DNA from: Brachionus rotundiformis
Lineage: Eukaryota > Rotifera > Eurotatoria > Ploima > Brachionidae
NCBI GenBank assembly: GCA_016802295.1
Contig: JAESIW010000200.1
Location: forward strand, 2,847,257 to 2,911,256
Length of the DNA stretch: 64,000 bases
Direction: 5' to 3'
Part shown: piece by piece, positions 46,723-58,300 of the stretch
Numbering within the stretch: position 1 is the stretch's first letter
How the letters are laid out: each line of letters opens with the position of its first letter
The notes under the pieces: generated by a model
What the model was told of the DNA's origin: nothing
The model's input: only the letters and a program-made list of their open reading frames with translations
Databases searched by the model: none
Position numbers and translations under genes: made by a program

Positions 46723-49261
46723 TTTGTTTGCTTTTAAATCAAAAATTCTAGAAAGACCTTGTCAGTACTAATCTCATTCTATGCAGTTAATTTATCTCTC
46801 TAGAACGAATTAAATGAGTTTTTCATCTAAATTTAAAAGATAATCAAAAAAATTTAATTTGTTTTTAATTTTTGAAAATATAATATGTATTTAATAATAA
46901 ACTTAACCTTAATCTCTTTTTATGTCATGGCTTTTGAAGCTTAAAATATGCTAAGTTAGTTTGTTATAGTTTATCAAAATTGGAAATTGGATTAAGGTTT
47001 CGTTTAAATAATACTAACTCAAAGTTATGCTAAAATTTTGCTCTGAAATCTTATTTGAAAAAAAAAATTAAAAAAGAAAAAATAGAAAAAATTTTTAAAC
47101 CATTGGCAACAAAGAAATGCATGCTTTTCTTACAACTAAAGTTTGTTGATAGAAATTTTTAGTTTTTCGATTCTTGTATATTTTATCTTAGAAAAAAGCC
47201 TTTTTATAATTAACACATAAACTCGATGATAACTTCAAAGTATAATATCACTTTAGTTAGAGTCTTATAATTTCGAGTACCAGTAACTAACTATTTATTC
47301 ACTTTTAGTTTTTAATTTAGTTGACAAAATCCAGTTAAGATAGCTCAGTTTACTTAGGTATCCGAGCAAAAAATAAATTTTAAATTTAGTTTAAATTCTT
47401 GTTAAAATGAATATTTTATTTTTATTTTTTAATTTTAAAAACCATATCGGTTTTGTTCAAAGTTCGAAAAAATGAATAAATTAAATTAATTGTCGGAAAA
47501 TTTTAAAATTAAATAAATTCATTGAAAAATGCTGACCTAGCTGTCTTATGAGCTCAAAAATGTTAAAAATAAAATATTATTTAAATTAAGAATATTTGAT
47601 ATTGTTTAATTATCTCCTAAATTATTAAATTTTTTTAATAATATAATATTCAACAACCCTTGAGTCTTTATTTTACTTACAACTTACATTTGATTTAAAT
47701 ATCACAAATGATTGATTATAGAGATAAACAAAAATTGAGTGATTTGAGTACCCGAAATTGTTTTTCTTTTTTTTTGATCAGACAGCCTATTTATCTGCTG
47801 AATATCAACCTCCATTTAGCAAGATCAAGGATTAGCTTTGTTTGATTTAATAAATACTTTTTTTTAATTTAAATTCGCTAACTAATCATTTTGAATTTTT
47901 TTTGTAGTTTAATCAAGTCTATAGATTAATGAGTTTTTAAAAAAGCCTCAGATTTATATCTAGTGTTTTGTCGAAACCCTACAACCATTAATTAAAGTAT
48001 TGCTAGAAATTTATCTGATTAGATTTTCGTCAAGATTTTATGGATGCCAATTTTTAGATAAAAATATCTAAAAAAAAAGGTTTATACTAAATTTTAGAGG
48101 AAAATATTTGTGAAACTTTATCACTTGACAGCTTGATTTAAATGTGACGAAAAATTACTAAAATGTGAATTAGATAAAATCTATTCTTAAAAATTTCTCG
48201 CCATATAAACTAATCGTGAGTTGTAAAAGTAAATAGTAAATATCAAATGATAATTTATGAGTTAAATTAAAGCTGCTGACTGACCACGGCTTAGGAACAC
48301 AATATTTATGTTTTATTTACTAGTCCAGCTATTATTACTCTATTTCTTAAGATAAATATAAAACAAAAAAGTATGAAAATAAATTTTGTTTTATGAACGA
48401 ATTAAAGTAAATGGAAAAATACTAAAACAAAAATAAAAAATATTTCAATCAAATTATATTTGCTTGAAAAGATATCTTAAAAGCACAAATAGAGCCTAAA
48501 CATTTGCTAGACTCGAAATTATTCAAGATTAGAAAATTTTTAGGTCTCCTATCCGCGACCCGTTTTGGGCTTTGTTAACAAAAAAAACACTCTCGCCACA
48601 AAAATGCTAAATTAAATTTTAACAAATTACTTTTGAACAAATTCTTATAAAAATATTTAAAAAAAAACTCTCAGGCTTTCAACAAGTTTGAGAATTTTGC
48701 GCAAGACCTAATTTGCACTAAAGGTTTATTTGAGAGAAAAAAAGAAAAGAGCTCAGACTAACTTTTTCGGACACAAAATTCTGATTTTTATTCTTATCAA
48801 ATTTAATTTTCTCAGACAAAAGTCCTATCTTGTTAAATTAATATTCTATTAATCTAAATTGATTTATATTTTAAAAAATAGAAACAATAAGGTCCCAGGC
48901 TATACATCTGCTCATCATATTAATTCAAATTGATCATATTAGTATTCTCGCACGCAAACTCTTATCTCTTAGTTGAATAAATAGCCCATAGAAGAGTACT
49001 GATGATTACTATGTTAATATGGTAAAATGTTATTATAATTTTCTAAATCGAGTTGAAATAATGAGCAAAATAGCTGTTGGATACGGTGTTGTTTACACTA
49101 AACCAGACTGGAATCAATGAGATATATGGAGCTTTCATGCAGATAAAAATGAGCAACATTTATCATTATTAAAGAGGCTAAAATCAAATTAATAAATGAT
49201 TAAATTTGGTTATTATCATGTTAATGCTAGAAAGATCTGATAATAGAGCTAAATAATCATC

Positions 49262-49400
49262 AGCAAAGTTTTATATATAGAGGATAGACTTTCGCGGAAA
49301 TCTAGCTGTTGCGTACAGTATTGAAATCTAGCAGGATGATGATATTTTTTGCTGGTCAACAAGCGTTTATTATGCTTGTAAAACCATAAAATTTTATGAA
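49262..49400 (+). promoter_or_regulatory. possible TATA promoter island
   Basis: TATATATA (49272-49279) is followed by a GC-richer stretch (CTTTCGCGGAAATC, GCTGTTGCGTACAG) that stands out from AT-only surroundings, with an ACAGTA initiator-like word about 40 bp downstream. No downstream coding exon is recognised. This may be a noncoding gene or chance. Confidence 0.2.
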
Positions 49401-51469
49401 TAGATAAACGATATTCTTATTTAAAAGATCGTGATTTGAATTAAAATTTTAGAATAAAATCTTAAAACACTTTATTTTCTTATTTACACAGCATGGACAT
49501 CTGTTTTACAAAAGAATAAACAAAAATCATTTCCTTTTAGAAATTATCTTTAAAAAATTATACATATATATATTAAAATATGACAGTTTAAATGCTTTAT
49601 ATGGCTATTTGACATTGATTGATGAGAAGCTGATTCGGATCCTAGCTTGCCTGATGCATTAGGACTTGGTTAATTAAGACGATTTAGCACGAGTGACAAA
49701 GTTGTATTGGGTAGACAAAATAACAAAAAAATAACAATTTAGATTGGATTTTATTTTAAGCCAATGTTTGCCAGTAATTAAGACATAAAATGATAAATCT
49801 TTAAAAATGACAAATTGAGTGACCTTTTTTAAAAAGCAATTTAAAATTGACTAGGAAGCACATAAAAGTAAGAGGAAAATGAAGATAAACAAGAACATTT
49901 AAAAGCATTCGAAAATAAATTTGTATTGCTCCATTGATCGTGTGCAAACAAAAAATTAGTCTTAATATGTAAATATTTATTTGGCAAAAATTTTATTTAT
50001 AATTAATAGCCTTTGAGTAATATGCGGTTACTTGGCTACCTAGGGTGTGGTATTTGGCAATTTCGTGCTCGATTAGAATCTAAATGGGCAAATATTGGTC
50101 GAATACACCTTATTGGGCGATTTTGATCGGCCGATCGTGCACATTAGGTGTTGAGCCAAATCTCGACATTCTCAAAATGACAGAATAAAATAAATGTCAT
50201 TTAAATGATTCAAGATTAATTAGAAATTTTGAATGAAAGACTAGAAAATTTCTTCTTTAGAAACAAAAAGACTTGTGTTTTTTAATAAGCTAGCAAATAA
50301 ACGATGAATAGAGGCATAAAGTTTGGATAATTAGAAACTTGAGCTTAACTAGTACAAAAATATCATTTTTTTTTGGTCTAATCTAAAATACATAGACATT
50401 AAATTGATTAAAAAAAATTAAATTGAAAAATTAGTTTCATTTGAATTCGTTTGAGAATTTAGAAAGATTCTATACTTGTTTTTTTTGTTCAATACTTAAT
50501 TCTTAAACAGTTTCCATTCTATGCAAATTTCTTAAGTCAATAAGGAATCATATTTTTTCCATATCGTATTACAAGGCTAAATAAATATTCACATAGTTTT
50601 ATTGACTATTTCGTTTAATTATATCTTAATCTGAAAATAATATAAGACCAAATCTGACGCAAGATCATTTCCGTAAAATAAGCCAATCCTTATAAAATAA
50701 TTTTTCTCCTTTTTGGAAAGATATCTTTTGATCAAAAGACTATATTCTTAAGCACATATACCTAATTGAATTAATCCTAAGGCTTTTTGCATGGTTTACG
50801 CTGCTTTATCTAATCTTGGCTTAAAGGACGAATTTTGTTTTGGAAAAAATTTTATATCACTGCGCGTGACTTATTTATCTGATGAAAGAAATCATGCTTT
50901 TCCATAAACTCAGTATTTAATATCAAAATAAAACCATCTTTTATAAACTAAATTTAAGACCAGTCTTTGCTGAAAAATTATTTTTATTTATTTAAAAAAA
51001 ATTCATATTGATGTCCCAAAAAAACGCTTTGAATCTAAATTAAAGCCAGTTTAGGCCGACACGGAAATAAAATCGACTTTTTTGCTTTGTTTAAAGAATT
51101 TAAAAAAAAAATTAATCTTAATGAATCGACCACTTGATAGTTTTTTGTGGCGTTCCAGTTTGTTGTATGAGTATCATTGACTCTTAGACAATTAGCCGCA
51201 TATTATTCTTAAAAAGGAAATAAAAGACTAACTTAAGGCAATGAATAACGCTAAACTAAGATTCAAATACTTAGCTCAGAAAAAAAAACAAAAAAAAAGT
51301 TTATGTAAATAATTTGTTATAATTTGTTATATAAGAATTTGATATTTGATGAATCTTTATATGAGAGTTAGAGAGTTTTCGCCATAATTAAGAGCCATGG
51401 ATTAACTTGTTTACAAAATTGCTTAGCCAATCTTCATGATTATAATTTGATTCTTTTTTTGATTAACTC

Positions 51470-51520
51470 GACGTCCCACCTGCGCGTATAAATACAATTT
51501 TATGCCCAAGAGATTAGAAA
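51470..51520 (+). promoter_or_regulatory. possible TATA promoter
   Basis: A consensus TATAAATA (51487-51494) is embedded in GC-rich flank (CGACGTCCCACCTGCGCG, including an E-box CACCTG). The open frame of 66 codons starting at 51502 begins too close to the TATA box to be its mRNA-encoded product. The transcript, if any, is unknown. Confidence 0.3.
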
Positions 51521-54024
51521 AAAACTGTATTAGATTAGTTTTACGGTCGAGTGGACTTTTTAAAAAGTTCCATTGTCAACAATTTGTTCCATCAAATAAT
51601 GCTCAATTCTCAAAGATGATTTTTTTAGTTTTAAATCTCAAACGAAAAGTTTCTCTGACCAAAAAAAATTCTCAAATATGGAGGAGTAAAAAAAATCATT
51701 AAAATTATTTAATTAAAATAAAACACAATTTTGTGACTTAATCCTCAGAAATATTTTTCTAATCAATCATTGATTCTGTTTGTCACAAGTCTTACAAATA
51801 AACATTTTAAAATTCCTTCATTTCTTAAACATTTTCTAAAATGTTTGCTCTATGAGCTAAAAATAAAGATTCTTAGCTTGACTCACATTCCTTAACGAGA
51901 TAAAAATTTTGTTATTAATGGACATTAGTTTTTAGCTTTAGAACTGTAATTACATACTATGAGAATATGACCTAGTTCGGCGAATTTTAGTCAGAGTGCC
52001 CTGAGGAGACGATTTAATTAAATTGCTTAATAATGAATTGAATGATTAAAAAAATATTTATTATTTCGTTTGTACTTAAAGGCTTTCTGGTCATAAATAA
52101 ACATTCACTTGAGGAAATAGAATTAAAGATTCGAACAAGTTGTTGGCACTGATGCCAAGATTAAATTATTGTTTTCTTTCCTCACCTTAAGTTTTTATTT
52201 TTTTCACCGACCAAATAGTTATTCAATAAAATCGATTTTCTTTGATGCAAAAATGCCTCTGAGTCAGTTTGATTAATTCTTTTCATTTGATCATGTACTC
52301 TCATAATCCTTTAAAATAAACTTTTTAAATATTTATGTTTATTGACAGTTGATCATTTCTCTGTAAATTTAATCTCTCATGGTGTGTTCTACCTTACATA
52401 ACTTGGTCCGGTGTGATCACAAATCCGATTAAATAAATATAAACAATTAATGTTATTTTAATTGAAATCGTGAGTTAGAAAAACAATTTTAAGAATTCGG
52501 ATCAAATTGGTCGGCAAAGTGGCCTCTTTGATACATTTTTATTCTTATATTAATAAATATGTTCATTTTCCTAAAAACCAGAATTATATCATTCCTTAAA
52601 TTATATTTCGTTAGTCTCTGAATTGAGTAATAGCCAAAAAATTTTGCTTAGGTAAAAATTCCATTAATTAAATAGCTTTAAGTGAACCCTAGCAATTTTT
52701 TTTTAACTTGTTTTAGCATTAATAGTGTTTTTATTCCAAAAAATAAAAAAATAATGATTTGATTATCTAAATTAATTTTTAACAAACATAAATCAATATT
52801 TTTTTTAATTAAATTAAACTATTAGCATTTAAATTTATTTCTTGCTGATAAGTTTTTTTTTATATTAAAATGCTTTATTATATACAAGCTTATCTTTTTT
52901 ATGAAAAAAAAATTATTCTAACTAAGCGTAAATTTGTTAGATTTAAAGATATCTATTTTCAAACATTTTTTCTTATTAAAATAGGATTTTGAATCGTTTT
53001 AGGTGAAAGGAATGGAAACTATTTAATACAAAAAAAAATAAATATGGTTTATTTAAAATTTTTAGAATCTTTTGATATCAATGAGCAAATATTACTTATC
53101 GTAAATTTAGACACAAGACTTTATATATAGTCTAAGATACACCTTTCATAACGAAGTTAGCTTCTTTTACTTAAACTAAAAAAATTAAAAAAAATTATAT
53201 CAGCGTAATATTTAGATTAAATTTTTAAACCTCATAAAACTTGTTAAAATAGTAATTTATTATCAAAAATTAAAGATGGCCAAAATCATATATGTTTAAT
53301 AAGTATTAATTTTGCTAAGATTCTTTATTAAATTTAAATTAAAAAAAACTTTATTCGGTTTCCTTTTTTAAATTATTTTGACTTAATATAAAATTTAATC
53401 TTTTATTTGATTTTTATTTATGAATTATATTGGTGAAAGCTAAATATGCGGGGTCTGCAATTAAAAAAAATTATTTTACAAACTTTTTATTGAGGAAATA
53501 TCGTCAATTGATTTAGAAAAATTAATTTCCTTTTAATAATTCCAATTAGCTATTTAATTTTTGTAGCTTTACTTAATTATGTAATAGTGAATTAATATTT
53601 CAAAATTAATAAGACATGATGGGAACAAATTAGAGTCACTTGAACGAAACACTACAACTTAAAATCTCTTAATAAATAGTCCACAAGAAAAATGAAATAC
53701 TTTAAGTCCCAAAATAAATATAAATTACGACGTTTGTAATCTAAAAAGCTGATTAGAATTCACTTTGCAAATTATTTTAGCAAAGAGGGTCAACGAACTT
53801 GATTAAAAGTCGTTCTATCGGTCGACTCCTGCGGTTCACTTTTGACTTTTTTTAAATAAAATGTATTTTTAAACTATTTTTGATCTAATCTATAACATTA
53901 AATGTTGAAATATTTCTCTTATCAAAATTATTTTCATTAAGTTTAGTTTACAAATTTAAAGCCTTTTAATAACCAAAACAAAGAGAAGCTGGATTCAATC
54001 GATTAGTTCAATAATCGAACTTTG

Positions 54025-54064
54025 TGCGGCTATAGCCAACAAAGCCGATTTGTTGAGAACCGCA
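54025..54064. other. two-stage hairpin (possible structured RNA)
   Basis: The outer stem TGCGG/CCGCA (54025-54029 with 54060-54064) encloses an asymmetric internal loop and a perfect inner stem CAACAAA/TTTGTTG (54037-54043 with 54049-54055) with loop GCCGA. It lies in AT-rich spacer; a transcript is not established. Confidence 0.3.
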
Positions 54065-54789
54065 TAAACTATTTAACTAAAATTTTGTTTATCAATAAGT
54101 CTAAACCATTTTATTAAGGGTGCTACTAAGCAGACTTTCAGTGTTTAAATTCTAAACTAAATATCTGGATTAATTTTCTTAAAGATTGTTTCTCAAATAA
54201 ATTAATAGCTAAATTATTTGAACCATGTTAAGTACATAATTTACCTCGGTTAAAATTAATTTTTAAGTTTTTTTCTGAATCAATTAAATTGCGATTGATA
54301 AATAGGCTTTTAATTACACAACTCTGATGGTAGACCATTCGACCAAAAAACATGTATTTGATTTTAACTAAATCAATTTTCTTCTGCTATGAAATATTTT
54401 ATAAAACTATTGAATAGCAATAATTCAATTTGTTTTTCTAAATTTTATTAATAAATTTATATTAATAGATTATTTTGATTTTTAAATTAGAATCTTAAAA
54501 AAAATATTAGGTTAATGAATTTGTTTAATAAATTCTTGGATATTTTCTAATTTTGCTGAGATTTTTAAAACCTTTCTAGCTAATTTTTAGTTTTTAATAC
54601 TTAAATACTTAACGATAAATTTTATTAAAAAAATAATTCAACTATATACTTAAGAAATTTACCAATATATGTGTAATTTTAAGTTAATTAATTTAATGAC
54701 CTTTTATTATTTGTTAACGACTAGGTAAGAGGAAGTTTTTGTTTATGAAAGACGTACCGTATTTTAATTCTATCTAACTGAAGCTAAAT

Positions 54790-55326
54790 GAATAAAAGAG
54801 AAAGAAGTGCAAAGAGTGTCTTTGCTAGACTCCGACCAGCATGGAAATCAAAAAGCTACAGTAAGGAAACAAACTTAAACTATACAACAGTGTAGTAAAA
54901 GCAACAGTGATGTACGGAAGTGAATGTTGGGGGATGAGTGAATCTGACAGAAAAAGCCTTAACACCTTCCTCACTGGAAGACTGCGGAGGATTCTCGGGA
55001 TACACTGGCCTGAGACACTGTCGAATGCTGACCTATACAGAATGGCAAAATCAAAGCCATTAAGTCAATGCATCAAGAACAAAAGGCTTCGATGGCTCGG
55101 GCATGTACTTAGAATGAAAGATACACGGATACCAAAAAGGGCCCTTCAATGGACACCTCAAGGGCGACGTAAGGTAGGACGACCAGCAGTAACATGGAGG
55201 TCAACAATCACGAAAGAGCTCATCGAAATGGGAATGACATGGGGAGAAGCAGGGGTAAATCGACTTGAGCGGAAATCAAAAGTAATGACCCAATGCTCCA
55301 CAAGGAGTCAATAAGGAAAAAAAAAA
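54790..55326 (+). mobile_element. 5'-truncated non-LTR retrotransposon (LINE), reverse-transcriptase C-terminus
   Basis: A 537-bp insertion ends in a short A-run and is flanked by a perfect 11-bp target-site duplication, TGAAGCTAAAT (54779-54789 and 55327-55337). Both are signatures of target-primed reverse transcription. It encodes the last part of a LINE ORF2. First comes a segment around SVFARLRPAWKSKSYSKET, then a frameshift between about 54870 and 54880. A longer open stretch to a stop at 55314 follows, with LKLYNSVVKATVMYGSECW, LRRILGIHW, RLRWLGHVLRMKD and QGRRKVGRPAVTW. These are the post-catalytic C-terminal motifs of endonuclease-RT LINEs. All catalytic domains are missing, so it is a dead copy. 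Its base composition is far richer in GC than its surroundings. The perfect duplication implies recent insertion. Confidence 0.93.
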
Positions 55327-55337
55327 TGAAGCTAAAT

Positions 55338-58300
55338 ACACAATTCTATTTTGAATTAAAATATTCCACATAATATATTTTTGACGCTATGAAATACAAT
55401 TCACGTCAATGGTCAAAATATGATCTTCCTTTTTTAACAATAAAATAATGATGATTTTTTTTTAATTTCGAATAGACACCTAAATATCATTTGATTACAA
55501 TTCATATAATTAAATATTTTCATCTTTTAAAAGAATTTTCGATAAAAGAACAACAATTAACATCTATAAAAATAAAATTAGTCTTGGAGGTGGATCTCTA
55601 ATTGATTTCGAAATTCAATTTTCATTTAAAAAGTGTATAACTCTTGAAAGTTAATATTCTATTAAAAAAAATTATCATACTTTTCAAAGCTAATCGTACA
55701 TTTATTAGATTGAAAAAAAAACAGACATATTATAATTAAAATTTATAAATACGCTTTTTATCAGAATATCTGAAAGACAATTTAAAACTAAATGCTACAT
55801 TTATAACCTTTTCTCTATTTATCTTCGTAAATAATAACAATATTATTTAGCCAGGTAGTAATACTAAAATGCTTACAATTAATGCTTGTTAAGATAAGAC
55901 TTTATATTGGACACACTTTATCAGGCTAATCTGTTAATAGGTTATCGCTACCAAAATTTTCTAAAAAATTTTTTATAAATTCTTCAAAAAATATTTTCGC
56001 TTGCCTTAATTGAATAAGTAAACAACAAAATATAAATATTTTCTAATTCTCAATAATGACCACAAATATTCAAAAATCTTGATTAATTCTAGTTATTTAA
56101 ATAACCTGGATAATTATAGATAACTCAAATAATTAAAGTCAAATTAGAAAATATTAAATTTAATTTGCAAATATTTCAAAAATTTTCCTTATAAGACTTT
56201 AAATATCTATTTAAAGGGATTCATACAAAAATTTTATATACAATTAAAAATTAAATTAAAATTTGATCATTTTTCAAAATAATTTGCCTTTTTAATATCA
56301 AATATCTTTCAAATTCAGACCAAAAACAAATCTAAATTCAAATAAATAAGCTTTAAAGCTGTTTTTTTTTGAATTAGAGTGCTTTTAATTTAAATCGTAA
56401 AGTGAACAGTTAACCTTTTTTATCTGAATCTCTAATTTTAAATCGACCTGTTAAATATTCAAAACAAAATTTATGAATTATTGAAATGTCTCTACACTTT
56501 TGACAATTAAATTAGAAATTAAATATGACCAACTAGGCATTAGAACTAATTTATTTTTAATTTTATTAAAAAAATATCAAATAAATATCGTTTAATTTAT
56601 ACGTAGACCGATTGAGTATGCTAATGAGACCCATTGAGTGCTGTTTGAGCGTGTGTTAGAGTTTTTCCAAGTGCGTAGCTTAGTGTTTTTCTTTGAAAAG
56701 TTGTTTATTTTGATAAACGAGGTCGATCTTCTTAAAAAAAGTTATAACTTTTGCCTAAGACACTTTTTTAATTTCTCATTGTACTCTTATTTATCACTTG
56801 AGAAAATCAATTGGAGAATTTATAGATAAATACGGCTAAGTTTATTAATTTTAATTTTGTTAAATTGATAAATAGGAAATTTAATCTAAAATGCATCTTT
56901 GGTGTCTCTTTATCATATCAAAATATGATTGAATCATTTGAGGATAGAAAATTCTGGCTTTATTTATTCGTTTAATCTATTGATTATTATTAGTAATGAT
57001 TTTTTATAACTATTAATTTATTTTATTGATTGAATTGTTTTTTGAGGCCACATTTTTGTGAATAGATAAGATTTTAAGATCGGTGTTAAATCATCTATTT
57101 TTAAATGAAGGATAAAAGCTTTTTTTAAATTTGTATAGCACGTTTATTTTTTTATTAATATTATATGTTTGTATAAGAACACGTACAAAATCTTATGCAA
57201 CGTCTTATTCAGAAAATCTTTTTTTGATTAAACAAGAGCTTTTTGATGAAACAAGATAAGAAAATGAGAGTTGTAATCCATCGGGTTTCTTTTTGCTAAT
57301 AGAATAACTAAATTAATTTTAAACGAATATAGATTAATATTTTTTCTTGTCTTGATCAAATATTGAATAAGTTTATTAAAAAAAAATAAAAACCGAATAA
57401 ATTCAGGTTAAGATTTGGGCATTTTTTGTTTAAATGTTAGGAACCATGGAAATTAAAGCAAGCGGAAATAAATAAATTAAAATAATATTATTTTTTTAAT
57501 AAAATAAAATAGTTGAAAATAATCAATATGATCATTAAATGCTATTTTTTTAATTGCAGATCGTTGAAATAACCGAATCTTTAAGCCAAATTAGTGATCA
57601 AAAATGTATTAGATATTGACATTATTTTTTACCATGAATTTTTGATTAGATTAAATTAAATAATATTTAGATTATTTTAAAATTCATTTTAGAAATTAAA
57701 AATTAAAATATATTCATTGTTTAATAATTTGAAGCAATTGACAGTTGAATTTTTTTATATTTAAATAATAACTCAATATTTAATAGTGAAAAATATTTGT
57801 AAAATAGGTGAATATACAATTAAATTTTCATCTTAAAAAAGTTTAAGTATTCTAAATAATCGACAAATTCATTAAGCCTAGAAACAAAGACTCTCAAATA
57901 TAATGACAAAATAATTTCCGAAAAATTTTATTTCCTTACCTCAAATAGTATTCTTAAAATTCACGTCTGTTTTGGACAAATTCATCCGGTTTTTTAGTTT
58001 TAGAGAAATTTTTGAATCTAATTTTTTGTATTTCTATATCTAAATATTAAAAATACGTCAAATAATAGAAATTTAAAATAGCTACAATTTGCATGCTTAA
58101 GCAAACGTATTCTCTTCGGCATTCTTCCAAAAGCAAGGAATCTAGGGTCTTATGCGACATATTTGAGTAACCTATTTATTTTGGTTGCTAATTTTTTTCT
58201 TGAAAACCCTACCGAATCTTTTCATTTTTTAATTTATACTTTAAATAATTAAATTTTTCATTTTAAATTTTGACTGTAAATCTTTAAATGAATATAACAA

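Larger units (their letters stand above)
46723..54789. other. long gene-poor region upstream of plexin
   Basis: About 8 kb without a supportable coding exon. Being 5' of plexin it probably holds its promoter and noncoding first exons. Islands of higher complexity at about 48890-49400, 50030-50170 and 51470-51510, and a hairpin at 54025-54064, are listed separately. Confidence 0.5.

Noticed and set aside
51502..51702. 66-codon frame after the TATA box
   Set aside because: Its start is only about 8 bp after the TATA element, so it cannot be that promoter's intact product; no domain.
56638..56829. 63-codon hydrophobic frame
   Set aside because: Phe/Leu-rich from T-rich sequence, no signal peptide logic or splice partners.
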